From positions 918,923 to 982,922 of the forward strand of contig NZ_OY781918.1 in NCBI RefSeq assembly GCF_963677195.1: DNA of 64,000 nucleotides, read 5' to 3'. This document shows, in pieces, positions 18,148-26,792 of the stretch. The DNA is from an uncultured Marinifilum sp. Lineage in GTDB: Bacteria > Bacteroidota > Bacteroidia > Bacteroidales > Marinifilaceae. The first letter of the stretch is position 1; each line of letters starts with the position of its first letter. Position numbers and translations under genes: made by a program. The notes beneath the pieces were generated by a model. That model was given only the letters and a program-made list of their open reading frames with translations. It did no database searches and was not told where the DNA came from.

Positions 18148-18163
18148 ATTTAAATATTTAAAT
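18148..18163. promoter_or_regulatory. 16-bp AT palindrome in polyprenyl synthase/arsR divergent region
   Basis: ATTTAAATATTTAAAT is fully self-complementary. It lies between the divergent genes, 20 bp before a second inverted repeat. Being pure AT, chance occurrence is not negligible. Confidence 0.4.
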
Positions 18164-18183
18164 ATGAAAGTGATGAGTATTCA

Positions 18184-18203
18184 CAAATATATTTATATAT
18201 TTG
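18184..18203 (+). promoter_or_regulatory. probable ArsR-type operator overlapping -7 box
   Basis: CAAATATA (18184-18191) and TATATTTG (18196-18203) form an inverted repeat with a 4-bp spacer; the right arm is itself a TAnnTTTG -7 element, 32 bp upstream of the arsR-like start. ArsR-family repressors commonly bind such AT-rich dyads over their own promoters. No good -33 TTG is seen. Confidence 0.55.
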
Positions 18204-18234
18204 CATTTGTTATTTATGTCATTAATCTTAAGAT

Positions 18235-18534
18235 ATGAAAATAAAAGATCTTGAACCTGAAAAGTTAGAGCAGGCGGCAAATATGCTAAAAGCGATTGCT
18301 CATCCTATGAGAATTGCCATTTTAGGATATCTTGAGGACGGAAAAAAACTTACAGTAACCGAAATTCATGAATTATTAAACATTGAACAATCTACAACTT
18401 CTCATCATTTGGGAATTTTAAAAGACAAAGGGGTTTTGTCTTCAAAAAGAGATGGGAAAAATACCTACTATTTTTTAAAGCATTGTAGTTTGAGCAATAT
18501 TGTTGATTGTATAAGCAAATGCACGCAAGGATAA
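18235..18534 (+). CDS. ArsR-family winged-helix repressor
   Basis: 99 residues. ArsR/SmtB-type homodimeric repressors release DNA on metal or redox/thiol signals. The HTH is clear: HPMRIAILGYLEDGKKLTVT, then HELLNIEQSTTSHHLGILKD, followed by a wing (SSKRDGKNTYYFL). The metal site of ArsR (ELCVCDL) is absent; instead there are three C-terminal cysteines, C84, C92 and C96, which could form a thiol or metal sensor. No transporter or resistance gene adjoins it; a terminator separates it from the QueD-like gene. Autoregulation through the dyad over its promoter is likely. Confidence 0.9.
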   Translation: MKIKDLEPEKLEQAANMLKAIAHPMRIAILGYLEDGKKLTVTEIHELLNIEQSTTSHHLGILKDKGVLSSKRDGKNTYYFLKHCSLSNIVDCISKCTQG

Positions 18535-18540
18535 TGAAAT

Positions 18541-18567
18541 AAAAACCGGATACTACCGGTTTTTTTT
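18541..18567 (+). terminator. terminator between arsR-like and QueD-like genes
   Basis: AAAAACCGG (18541-18549) and CCGGTTTTT (18556-18564) pair around a 6-nt loop with a long T run. It lies only 13 bp before the next ATG, so it may attenuate rather than end transcription. Confidence 0.8.
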
Positions 18568-18579
18568 ATGATATAAAAT

Positions 18580-19029
18580 ATGGCAAAAATTAGATTAACC
18601 AAAGAGTTTCATTTCGAAATGGCTCATGCCTTATGGAACTACGATGGACTGTGTAAGAATATTCACGGTCATTCGTACATTTTATTTGTAACTGTTATTG
18701 GAGAACCAATAGAGAATAAATCGAATCCTAAATTGGGAATGGTTATGGATTTTGGAGATTTAAAAAAAATTGTTTCCGAAGAAATTGTAGATCCATTAGA
18801 TCATGCTTTGGTTTTAAGTAAGGATGTCCCAAATATAGAGCAATTGAACATACCCCAGATGTTCGAGCGTTTTTTCGTGACCGATTACCAGCCAACCTGC
18901 GAGAATATGATTGCAGATTTTGCAGATAGAATAAAAGCAAGACTTCCCAAAGATGTTCAGCTACATTCGTTGAAGTTACATGAAACAGCAACTTCGTTTG
19001 CCGAGTGGTATGCTTCCGATAATGAATAG
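18580..19029 (+). CDS. 6-pyruvoyl-tetrahydropterin synthase / QueD family enzyme
   Basis: 149 residues. Zinc-binding histidines are visible in FHFEMAHALW and NIHGHSYIL; the catalytic-region motif YQPTCENMIADFADRI and the C-terminal LHETATSFAEWY are typical. QueD makes 6-carboxy-tetrahydropterin for queuosine; PTPS makes pyruvoyl-tetrahydropterin. The classical QueD cysteine may correspond to the Cys in DGLCKNIHGHS. No other queuosine gene is in the window, so the specific reaction stays open, though QueD is the usual bacterial role. A terminator follows directly. Confidence 0.88.
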   Translation: MAKIRLTKEFHFEMAHALWNYDGLCKNIHGHSYILFVTVIGEPIENKSNPKLGMVMDFGDLKKIVSEEIVDPLDHALVLSKDVPNIEQLNIPQMFERFFVTDYQPTCENMIADFADRIKARLPKDVQLHSLKLHETATSFAEWYASDNE

Positions 19030-19045
19030 CAGAACAAGATATTTT

Positions 19046-19077
19046 AAAAAACCTGGAAATTTATCCAGGTTTTTTTA
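19046..19077 (+). terminator. terminator after QueD-like gene
   Basis: AAAAAACCTGGA (19046-19057) and TCCAGGTTTTTT (19064-19075) form a 12-bp stem with a 6-nt loop and T run. Confidence 0.9.
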
Positions 19078-19113
19078 TTACCCAAATTTTAATTAATAAT
19101 TTCTCATTGTTAA

Positions 19114-19143
19114 TTGTGCATGAGTTATTATCTTCTATTTTTG
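19114..19143 (+). promoter_or_regulatory. Bacteroidota-type promoter of polA
   Basis: TTG (19114-19116), exactly 19 bp, then TATTTTTG (19136-19143). Start point near 19150, leaving a leader of about 45 nt before the polA ATG. Confidence 0.75.
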
Positions 19144-19193
19144 TCTAGTAGATAAGATATGCTTATTCTACAAATCATATAACAAATAATTTT

Positions 19194-21965
19194 ATGCACT
19201 CATCAGCTACAAATTCAAGCAAAAAGCTATTTTTACTCGATGCTTTTGCTCTGATATACAGATCATATTACGCTTTTATTAAAAATCCAAGATATACCTC
19301 AACAGGTATTAATTCTTCTGCCATGCTTGGATTTACAAATACACTTTTAGAAGTGTTAGAGAAAGAGAAACCCTCTCACATTGCTGTGGTTTTCGATCCT
19401 ATTGGCCCAACTTTCCGACACGATATGTTCAAGGAATATAAAGCGCAGCGTCCGCCAATGCCCGATGATTTGCGTAAGTCTATTCCTTACATCAAATCTA
19501 TTATTCAGGGCTTTAATATTCCCGAATTAGATGTGGAGGGCTACGAAGCTGATGATGTTATTGGTACTCTAGCCAAAAAAGCCGAAAAACAAGGATTTAC
19601 TGTTTATATGATGACTCCCGATAAGGATTATGCACAATTGGTGAGCGATAATATTTTTATGTATAAGCCAAAGCGATCTGGAAAAGAAGTCGAAGTTTGG
19701 GGATTACCCGAAGTGCAGGAAAATTTTGGTGTAGAAACTGCCGATCAAATTGTTGATTATTTAGGATTAATGGGCGATTCGGCCGATAATATTCCTGGCT
19801 GTCCCGGAATTGGTCCAAAAACTGCACAAAAACTGATTGGTCTATACAAATCGATAGATGGTCTCTATGAGAATACCGATAAATTAAAAGGCAAGCAAAA
19901 AGAGAGAGTTATCGAATCGGAAGAACAAGTTCGTTTTTCGAAAGTGTTGGCAAAAATTGCATTAGATGCGCCGATAGATTTCGACGAAGAGAATTTCAAA
20001 TTAATAGATTTCGATGAAGCGAAATTGAGAGCCATTTTTAAGGAGTTAGAGTTTTTTACTTTGGCTGAACGGGTTTTTAAAAATCAAGCTGATCTTTTTG
20101 CTGATAAGAATGAAGAATCTGCGAACAAGGATGCAAGCGTAGAAGAAGAAGTGATTCTCAGAGACATAAATACTTTAGCTTGCGAGTTTTTTGTGCTTGA
20201 TAATGAGCAGGTAAGAGCCGATTTAAAAGCTGAATTGTGCATTCAAAAAGAGTTTGCTTTTAGAACAGTTTTATCCGATTCGGATCCAAACACCTCAAAA
20301 TTGCTTGGTTTGGCTTTTTCATTTAAGAGCGACAAGTCTTTTTTTGTTCCTTTTCCCGTCAATTCCGAAGAGGCAAAAAAAGTAGCTCAGGAATTCAAAT
20401 ATATTTTCGAGGATGAAAAAATTCTGAAAATTGGTCACGATTGTAAAAAGGATATTTTAGCATTACGTTGGTTAGGTGTGAATGTAAATGGAAATATTTT
20501 TGATACCATGTTGGCTCACTACTTAATTCAACCCGAATTAAAACACGAGTTTTCTTTTATTGCAAATTCGGTGATTGATTATAATGTCATAAAAGAAGAA
20601 AAAGCAAAAGGCAAAAAAGCACAGTTAAGTTTAATGTTGGAACAGGAGCCGATTAATCACGATCTGTTTTGTGAAGAAGTGGTTCTTAGCCTGGAATTAA
20701 AAGCAGAGCTCGAAAAAAAGCTGAAAGATAACAATCTGATCGATTTATTTTATAATGTGGAAATACCATTAATGAGTATTTTGGCAGATATGGAATTTAC
20801 AGGCGTTAGTATCGATGTTCCTGCCTTAAAAGATTATGCTAAAATATTAAACGAAGAGGTAAATGAAATTGAGAAAGAGATAAAGGAAATGGCCGGCGTC
20901 GATTTTAATGTTGCATCGCCAAAACAGTTGGGAGAAGTACTCTTTGAGAAAATGGAGCTGGATAGCAAGGCGAAAAAGACCAAATCGGGGCAGTTTTCAA
21001 CCTCCGAAGCAGTGCTTACCAAGTTAAAAGGCAAACACGATATTATTCAGAAAATATTGGATTTCAGATCGCTGAAAAAGTTGATATCAACTTATGTTGA
21101 AGCTTTGCCCAGCTATATAAATCCGGCATCGGGAAAAATCCATACTTCTTTTAATCAGGCCGAAGCCGCTACCGGACGATTAAGTTCAACAAATCCGAAT
21201 TTGCAGAATATTCCGATTAGAACGAAGCAGGGAAGATATATCCGTAAAGCATTTATTCCTTCAACTACAGAACATACTTTCCTTTCTGCCGATTATTCTC
21301 AGGTAGAGTTGCGTTTAATGGCGCACATGAGCGAAGATCAGAATATGATTGATGCATTTAATCATGAAGCAGATTTCCATACGGCAACAGCAGCTAAAAT
21401 TTACAAATTGCCAATTGAGGAGGTAAGCAAAGACATGAGATCTCGTGCAAAGACCGCTAATTTTGGAATTATTTACGGAATTTCGGCTTGGGGATTAGCC
21501 GAACGATTGGATATTTCGCGAAAAGAGGGAAAAGAGCTTATTACAGGTTATTTTGAATCTTATCCTAGAGTAAAGGCATTCATGGACGAAAGTGTGGAGA
21601 AAGCCCGTAAGGATGAGTTTGTGGAGACCTTAATGAATCGTCGCCGTTACTTGAAAGATATTAATTCGAGTAATGCAATTGTGCGTGGAGTAGCCGAACG
21701 AAATGCAATTAATGCACCCATACAAGGTTCGGCTGCCGATGTTATTAAAATTGCCATGATTAACATCTACAAACGCATGAGAACTGAAGGAATGCAGTCG
21801 AAAATGCTGATTCAGGTGCACGATGAATTGAACTTCGATTGCTTAAAATCGGAACTCGACCAAATGAAAGTAATCCTTCGCGAAGAAATGGAAAATGCCG
21901 TTAAACTTTCTGTACCACTTACTGTTGATATGGGAGTGGGAGAGAACTGGCTCGAAGCGCATTAA
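19194..21965 (+). CDS. polA: DNA polymerase I (proofreading motif degenerate)
   Basis: 923 residues, full length. The N-terminal 5' nuclease (residues 1 to about 290) keeps its acidic residues: LLDAFALIYRSYYAF, GYEADDVIGTLA, MTPDKDYAQLV, MGDSADNIPGCPGIGPKTA. The polymerase domain (about 540-923) is intact: motif A with D700 (ADYSQVELR), motif B (RAKTANFGIIYG), motif C with D877 (VHDEL). The middle 3'-5' exonuclease domain keeps its fold, but the DxE of motif I is replaced by R357-T-V359 (FAFRTVLSDSD) and the motif III aspartate is not recognisable, so proofreading is probably lost, as in Taq polymerase. Role: Okazaki fragment maturation and repair. Own promoter and terminator. Confidence 0.96.
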   Translation: MHSSATNSSKKLFLLDAFALIYRSYYAFIKNPRYTSTGINSSAMLGFTNTLLEVLEKEKPSHIAVVFDPIGPTFRHDMFKEYKAQRPPMPDDLRKSIPYIKSIIQGFNIPELDVEGYEADDVIGTLAKKAEKQGFTVYMMTPDKDYAQLVSDNIFMYKPKRSGKEVEVWGLPEVQENFGVETADQIVDYLGLMGDSADNIPGCPGIGPKTAQKLIGLYKSIDGLYENTDKLKGKQKERVIESEEQVRFSKVLAKIALDAPIDFDEENFKLIDFDEAKLRAIFKELEFFTLAERVFKNQADLFADKNEESANKDASVEEEVILRDINTLACEFFVLDNEQVRADLKAELCIQKEFAFRTVLSDSDPNTSKLLGLAFSFKSDKSFFVPFPVNSEEAKKVAQEFKYIFEDEKILKIGHDCKKDILALRWLGVNVNGNIFDTMLAHYLIQPELKHEFSFIANSVIDYNVIKEEKAKGKKAQLSLMLEQEPINHDLFCEEVVLSLELKAELEKKLKDNNLIDLFYNVEIPLMSILADMEFTGVSIDVPALKDYAKILNEEVNEIEKEIKEMAGVDFNVASPKQLGEVLFEKMELDSKAKKTKSGQFSTSEAVLTKLKGKHDIIQKILDFRSLKKLISTYVEALPSYINPASGKIHTSFNQAEAATGRLSSTNPNLQNIPIRTKQGRYIRKAFIPSTTEHTFLSADYSQVELRLMAHMSEDQNMIDAFNHEADFHTATAAKIYKLPIEEVSKDMRSRAKTANFGIIYGISAWGLAERLDISRKEGKELITGYFESYPRVKAFMDESVEKARKDEFVETLMNRRRYLKDINSSNAIVRGVAERNAINAPIQGSAADVIKIAMINIYKRMRTEGMQSKMLIQVHDELNFDCLKSELDQMKVILREEMENAVKLSVPLTVDMGVGENWLEAH

Positions 21966-21989
21966 AAATCAATAATAAAATATTAAAAG

Positions 21990-22026
21990 TGCCGGGTAGA
22001 GATTTGTTCTTTGCTCGGCATTTTTT
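21990..22026 (+). terminator. terminator after polA
   Basis: TGCCGGGTAGAGA (21990-22002) pairs with TCTTTGCTCGGCA (22008-22020) over 12-13 positions with several G-T pairs, followed by six Ts. Confidence 0.8.
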
Positions 22027-22084
22027 ACGCAACTACTTATATATTGCTATTATATGATTTTATAGTGTGGTAAATAAAAATTAT

Positions 22085-22118
22085 AAAAAGCTCATTCCAA
22101 TTCAAGAATGAGCTTTTT
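22085..22118. terminator. bidirectional terminator between polA and S41 protease gene
   Basis: AAAAAGCTCATTC (22085-22097) and GAATGAGCTTTTT (22106-22118) are a perfect 13-bp stem with A and T runs on both sides, serving the convergent genes. Confidence 0.85.
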
Positions 22119-22191
22119 GTATATCAATTTAATTGCAGGCTTTACTTGTTGACTTTATATTTTTGTCTTTCTACTTTTAACCTGAACCTTT

Positions 22192-23880
22192 TTACTTATT
22201 AATCGCATGCAAACCAATGCTACCATCTAAAATACCAGCGTATTCGTTAGTATTTTGCAGTACTTCAATAGCTTTGGTTAATGCTTTATCTTCGCGTAAG
22301 CTAAATTCAATTCCACCTTTTTGGTAATGATATCTTTTTACAATTTCGTGAGCCAGAAGTTCTTTTAATTCATCCTTGAATCGTTTTAAGTCGCGATCTA
22401 AATTAGGAGCTAGTTTTGCCTCTAAAGCAGCAAATTCATCACTTGAGATCTCAAAGTTCTTCTCTTCTTTAGCCGATTTTTTTAAAGCTTTAATAATCTC
22501 GCTACTTTCCGATTTGTATTTAAAGTCTTCTTTCGATTTAACAAAGGCAATAAATTCTTCAAAAAGTTCATCGCTAACTTCAAATTTTTTGGCAGGAGCA
22601 ATACTTTCGTGCTTGTTTGCAAAAAGTGTAGCAAAATCGAAGAACATGAAATCACGTATCATATTAATACTTAAAACACTGTAGGTTTCAGGTTCAATTT
22701 TAATATCAGGAAGTATTCCGCCACCATCGTAAACCGAACGGCCATTTTTAGTATGATATTCTGTCATTAGCGAATCGGGAATTTTACCAACACTACCATC
22801 TTCGTTTCTGTGGCTGTAATCTAAGGCCTGAATACATCTTCCGCTAGGAATGTAATATTTGGCTGTGGTTACTTTTAATTTGGCGTTATAGGTCAAATTA
22901 CGTGTTGTTTGTACCAATCCCTTACCAAAGGTTCTTTTTCCAATAACAACACCTCTGTCGAGATCCTGAATGGCACCAGAAACAATTTCCGAAGCCGAAG
23001 CCGATCCTTGATTTACCAAAACAGCAATAGGAATTTCAGCATCGAGTGGAGTTTTTGTTGCTTTATAGCTTTTGTCCCATTTCGAAACTTTTCCTTTTGT
23101 GTTTACAATATCTTCTCCTTTATTCACAAAAAGGTTTACAATATCAATGGCCTGATCGAGTAATCCTCCAGGATTTCCTCTTAAATCTAAAACAATCGAT
23201 TTTGCATTTTGAGCTTTTAATTCTTTTAAAGCGGCTTTAATTTCACCTGCAGCTTTATTGGTAAACTGATTTAGATGAATGTAACCAATCGAATCGGCTA
23301 CCATTCCGTAGTAAGGAACCGATTTTAGCTGAATTTTTTCTCGTACAAGCTTTTTGTCCATGGTTTTATTAACTCCCGGACGCTTAATTTTAATGGTAAG
23401 TGGAACATTGGGTTGTCCTTTTAATAGATCACTTACATCTTCGGTGTTTTTCTTAGAAACTTTTGTTCCATTAATTTCAAGCAATACATCGCCAGCTTTT
23501 AAGCCAGCTTTAAAAGCTGGAAATCCTTCGTAAGGTTCTGCAATAATAACATCACCTTTATGCTTACTTATTAATGCTCCAATTCCAGCATATTCGCCGG
23601 TTGTCATTAGTTTAAAATCTTCAATTTCCGATTCCGAAATATAGGTTGTGTATGGATCGAGAGTTTTAAGCATGGCATCCATACTCTTTTTTACTAAATC
23701 ACCTGGATCAATTTCATCTACATAAAAGAGGTTTAATTCTCTAAATAAAGTATAATAAATATTTAGGTTTTTACTGATTTCAAAATTTCTCTCATCTCTG
23801 CTAAATCCCCAGAATGCGGCACTACAAAAAAGTAGTAAAGCAAGCATCCACACGGCTCCTCTTTTTCCTTGAAGCTTCAT
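22192..23880 (-). CDS. carboxy-terminal processing protease (S41 family, CtpA/Prc type)
   Basis: 562 residues. An N-terminal hydrophobic segment (VWMLALLLFCSAAFWGF) exports or anchors the enzyme to the inner membrane facing the periplasm. A PDZ domain spans about 85-170 (substrate C-terminus recognition), and the protease core carries nucleophile S297 in GSASASEI and general base K320 in TFGKG, the Ser/Lys dyad of tail-specific proteases. RGNPGGLLDQ is another family hallmark. A helical C-terminal extension of about 150 residues follows. Immediately upstream on the same strand lie yidD and rnpA, separated by 283 bp that hold no gene. Confidence 0.94.
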   Translation of the reverse strand: MKLQGKRGAVWMLALLLFCSAAFWGFSRDERNFEISKNLNIYYTLFRELNLFYVDEIDPGDLVKKSMDAMLKTLDPYTTYISESEIEDFKLMTTGEYAGIGALISKHKGDVIIAEPYEGFPAFKAGLKAGDVLLEINGTKVSKKNTEDVSDLLKGQPNVPLTIKIKRPGVNKTMDKKLVREKIQLKSVPYYGMVADSIGYIHLNQFTNKAAGEIKAALKELKAQNAKSIVLDLRGNPGGLLDQAIDIVNLFVNKGEDIVNTKGKVSKWDKSYKATKTPLDAEIPIAVLVNQGSASASEIVSGAIQDLDRGVVIGKRTFGKGLVQTTRNLTYNAKLKVTTAKYYIPSGRCIQALDYSHRNEDGSVGKIPDSLMTEYHTKNGRSVYDGGGILPDIKIEPETYSVLSINMIRDFMFFDFATLFANKHESIAPAKKFEVSDELFEEFIAFVKSKEDFKYKSESSEIIKALKKSAKEEKNFEISSDEFAALEAKLAPNLDRDLKRFKDELKELLAHEIVKRYHYQKGGIEFSLREDKALTKAIEVLQNTNEYAGILDGSIGLHAINK

Positions 23881-24163
23881 ATATTTTCTTTTAAATTGAT
23901 ATTTTAAATTTTTAGGTATTAATTTTTACCAGCACGAATTTAATAATTCGTAGTAAACAAAATACCCCATAAGGGAAACAAATATAATTAATCCACACGT
24001 AATTTTGTGTGCTTTAACATTTCTTAACCCTATATCCTTGGTTTACAATTGTTATACCAAAAATTTATTACGAATCCTATTAATAATAGTTCCGAATAGA
24101 TTAGTTTTTGGATATTTTCTTTCTTTTTGGGATTTGACTTTTGAAGTTTTAATTTTTCGGTAT

Positions 24164-24406
24164 TTAAGGAACCGGATCATGTCCATGACCTCCCCAAGGA
24201 TTGCACGACAGAATTCTTTTAATGGCAAGATATGACCCTTTAAACGGACCATGTTTTTTTAAGGCTTGTATTGCATAAGAAGAGCAGCTTGGAGTGTATC
24301 TGCAAGCCGATGGGGTAAGAGGAGATATAAAATACTGGTAGAATTTAATCGGCAGTATCATGATGAATAGAATCATCTTTTTTAGACCGCTTAGAATGTT
24401 TATCAT
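24164..24406 (-). CDS. yidD: membrane protein insertion efficiency factor YidD
   Basis: 80 residues from the first ATG; in-frame ATGs at 24376 and 24361 would give 70 or 65. YidD is a small inner-membrane-associated protein that helps YidC insert proteins. The signature is complete: [20 protein letters not shown], then [13 protein letters not shown] and [11 protein letters not shown]. The gene overlaps the 3' end of rnpA (62, 32 or 17 nt depending on start), the usual tight coupling in bacteria. The shortest form best matches the typical distance to the FYQ motif, so the true start may be internal. Confidence 0.92.
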   Translation of the reverse strand: MINILSGLKKMILFIMILPIKFYQYFISPLTPSACRYTPSCSSYAIQALKKHGPFKGSYLAIKRILSCNPWGGHGHDPVP

Positions 24407-24791
24407 ATTCTTTAGGTATTCGTTGTAAAGCTTGTTGCAATTTAGCTTCCATCTTATTGCTTTCCAAAATATTTTTAGGGAGATAAAGAATCATAAAAGC
24501 AATTTGAGTATTTCTTTGCTCAAGTTCTTCGTACAAATTGTGTTTGTTTAATCGGTATATTTCTCGAATACGGCGCTTTAATAAATTTCGCTTAACAGCA
24601 TGTTTAAAGCTGCGTTTCGAAACTGTAATTGCTACCTGAGCAGGATAATCGCTATGCAATACAAACTCTTTCCAAACAATTCTAAATGGATAGCAGGTAA
24701 AGCCATTTCCTTCCGAAAATAACCTGCTAATTAGAATTTTATGGGTTAATCTTTCCGCTTTTTCAAAAGTGAAACGAATTTTGCGAGTCAT
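24345..24791 (-). CDS. rnpA: ribonuclease P protein component
   Basis: 148 residues, somewhat longer than the usual 110-125 owing to a charged, lysine/histidine-rich tail that overlaps yidD. The protein subunit of RNase P helps the catalytic RNA trim tRNA 5' leaders. The RNR motif is clear in [19 protein letters not shown], after [12 protein letters not shown] and [13 protein letters not shown]. rpmH, its usual neighbour in many bacteria, is not next to it here; a separate location is common in Bacteroidota. Confidence 0.94.
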   Translation of the reverse strand: MTRKIRFTFEKAERLTHKILISRLFSEGNGFTCYPFRIVWKEFVLHSDYPAQVAITVSKRSFKHAVKRNLLKRRIREIYRLNKHNLYEELEQRNTQIAFMILYLPKNILESNKMEAKLQQALQRIPKEYDKHSKRSKKDDSIHHDTAD

Positions 24792-24847
24792 ATTTATACC
24801 ATTTAAATACCAAGTTGAATAGTGGGATTCACTACAAAAATCAACAA

Positions 24848-24872
24848 AAAAAGGGGAAATATTTTCCCCCTT
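24848..24872 (-). terminator. terminator after hemD
   Basis: A GGGGAAA / TTTTCCCC stem lies 25-45 bp beyond the hemD stop, with an A run on the plus strand (T run in the transcript). Confidence 0.75.
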
Positions 24873-24894
24873 TCAAGTTTATATTGATATAAGA

Positions 24895-25653
24895 CTATTT
24901 GTCTTTATGTTCTTTGTTATACTTTTTAATGAACTGATCCAAAGCCATTGTCATTGATGGGGCCTGTGGCATTGGAGCCTGAATGTCAAGTCTTAACTTA
25001 GCATCGTTTACTGCTTTTGAAGTTGCAGGACCAAATGCAGCCATAATGGTATTATTCTGTTCAAAATCAGGAAAATTTTGCAATAAAGAAGCAATTCCCG
25101 ATGGACTGTAAAACGCTAAAATATCATAGTTAACATCTGCTAAATCCGACAAGTCGCTACTCACAGTTCTGTATAAAATAGCTTTAGTGTACTTAATTTT
25201 ATTCTTATCAAGAAGAGCAGGAATTGATTGTTTGTGAATGTCAGAAAGCGGAATCAGAAATTTTTCTGATTTGTGCTTAACGATGATATCCATTAGCTCT
25301 TCAAATCGTCTTTCGCCAAAGAAAATTTTTCTTTTTCGATACACAATGTATTTCTGTAAATAAAATGCCGTTGATTCTGAAATACAGAAGTATTTCATAT
25401 CATCAGGAACTGTAATTCGAAGATCTTCACATACTCTAAAAAAATGATCAATTGCAGTTCTGCTTGTAAAAATTACAGCAGTATGATCCAATATGTTGAT
25501 CCGCTCCTGTCTAAAATCTTTGGACGAAACTCCTTCTACTTGAATAAAAGGACGAAAATCAATTTTTAAATTGTATTTTTCTGCCAAATCAAAATAAGGT
25601 GACTTTTCGGTTTGTGGTTTAGGCTGTGAAACCAGTATAGTCTTGATTCTCAA
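24895..25653 (-). CDS. hemD: uroporphyrinogen-III synthase family protein
   Basis: 252 residues. HemD cyclises hydroxymethylbilane to uroporphyrinogen III for heme synthesis. Family features: ILVSQPKPQTEKSPYFDLAE at the N-terminus, VIFTSRTAIDHFF, ILAFYSPSGIASLL and AAFGPATSKAVNDAKLRLDI. The two-lobed length fits. Its initiation codon is TTG (25653); homologues begin at this point and the next Met is far inside. The DUF4271 gene lies 37 bp upstream on the same strand, a pairing common in Bacteroidota. Sequence conservation in this family is low, so enzyme activity is assumed rather than shown. Confidence 0.88.
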   Translation of the reverse strand: MRIKTILVSQPKPQTEKSPYFDLAEKYNLKIDFRPFIQVEGVSSKDFRQERINILDHTAVIFTSRTAIDHFFRVCEDLRITVPDDMKYFCISESTAFYLQKYIVYRKRKIFFGERRFEELMDIIVKHKSEKFLIPLSDIHKQSIPALLDKNKIKYTKAILYRTVSSDLSDLADVNYDILAFYSPSGIASLLQNFPDFEQNNTIMAAFGPATSKAVNDAKLRLDIQAPMPQAPSMTMALDQFIKKYNKEHKDK

Positions 25654-25690
25654 AATACTAAGGTTTAGTTCAACAATTTGTTACACCGCC

Positions 25691-26686
25691 TCAAGCTATC
25701 GATATTAATAGTTTGTAAATCACTAGCAAGGGCAAAATTTCCAAGGCACAAAGGTACAAAATCATATAAAATATTGAAACATGTTTGCGAAATAAAATTT
25801 TAATACCTCTAAATAGTCTGAAAATATAAAATATAAGAGCAATAATTAAGCCTACATTTAGCAGAAGTGCCGAGGAAAACTCTGCAATAAATGGAACGCT
25901 TAATGTAATTAACAATAGAATTATTCCTAAATTTTTATTGTAAATAAATACAGTATGAAGATATTCTTTGGCTTCTTTTGTTCCGTTAAAAATATAGCCA
26001 ATACTTCGAATTGTAATTATTTTACCCAAATATAGTCCCATAATACCCACAAGGGTGTACAAATAGCTTGTAAATGGTATTTCGGTATTTTCGGGCGAAA
26101 AAAAACAATTAAAATACTGAACGAGAAATAAACTAATATTTGTAATAAATAAGGTGTTAAGAAAAATACTTCCCCTAAGGTTTCTCATGTTTTTTTCTAA
26201 AAACAGATTGTTTGAACTTTGGTAATTTAAAACAGAATCGAATACCCGGAATAAATATTTACCAAATGAGAATCGTGATATTGCCATTAGAATTAAAAGA
26301 AATAAGCTAACACCAATCATCCACTCGTTTTGTGGTTTATGAATTAAGTTTCCTTCCTCGCCCAAAGGTCTTACCTGTACAGTGCTGGTTGCTATTGATT
26401 TATTGCTATCGGTAAAAGTAGAATCGACAGAGGAAATTATATTCTTATTTGGTTTAGAAATAGAATCTCGAGTATTTTTATTAATTGTAGTATTATTATT
26501 GCTGATCGAATTTATTTGCTCTTGTTCTCTTTTTAAGAAAACTTTTGCTGTATCTTTTAAGTTTTCGTTTTGATCAATTGCAATACTATCTGTATTTAAT
26601 AGCTTAGAATTAAAATCTATTTTTACAGATGATGTTTCAAGTGTACTTGAATTGACAAATAAATAAGTTGCACGGTAAACGGTCAT
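25691..26686 (-). CDS. DUF4271 integral membrane protein
   Basis: 331 residues. The first 115 are polar, Asn/Ser/Lys-rich and probably disordered; then about seven hydrophobic helices follow, starting at about 122 (EWMIGVSLFLLILMAISRFS) and ending in a C-terminal helix (EILPLLVIYKLLISI). The helical core matches the DUF4271 proteins that sit beside hemD in many Bacteroidota. Function is unknown; the linkage with hemD suggests an envelope or heme-related role, but this is only context. Confidence 0.8.
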   Translation of the reverse strand: MTVYRATYLFVNSSTLETSSVKIDFNSKLLNTDSIAIDQNENLKDTAKVFLKREQEQINSISNNNTTINKNTRDSISKPNKNIISSVDSTFTDSNKSIATSTVQVRPLGEEGNLIHKPQNEWMIGVSLFLLILMAISRFSFGKYLFRVFDSVLNYQSSNNLFLEKNMRNLRGSIFLNTLFITNISLFLVQYFNCFFSPENTEIPFTSYLYTLVGIMGLYLGKIITIRSIGYIFNGTKEAKEYLHTVFIYNKNLGIILLLITLSVPFIAEFSSALLLNVGLIIALIFYIFRLFRGIKILFRKHVSIFYMILYLCALEILPLLVIYKLLISIA

Positions 26687-26763
26687 AACTATATTGGGAA
26701 CTGTTACAATAGTTTTACAAAGATAATCTTATTTTTCGAGCCTTTTTAAAAGAAGAAAAAGAA

Positions 26764-26785
26764 AGCTCGTAAAAAATTACGAGCT
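26764..26785 (-). terminator. terminator after acid phosphatase gene
   Basis: AGCTCGTAA (26764-26772) and TTACGAGCT (26777-26785) pair perfectly with a 4-nt loop; an A-rich plus-strand flank at 26745-26763 gives a U-rich transcript tail. Confidence 0.8.
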
Positions 26786-26792
26786 CATAAAA

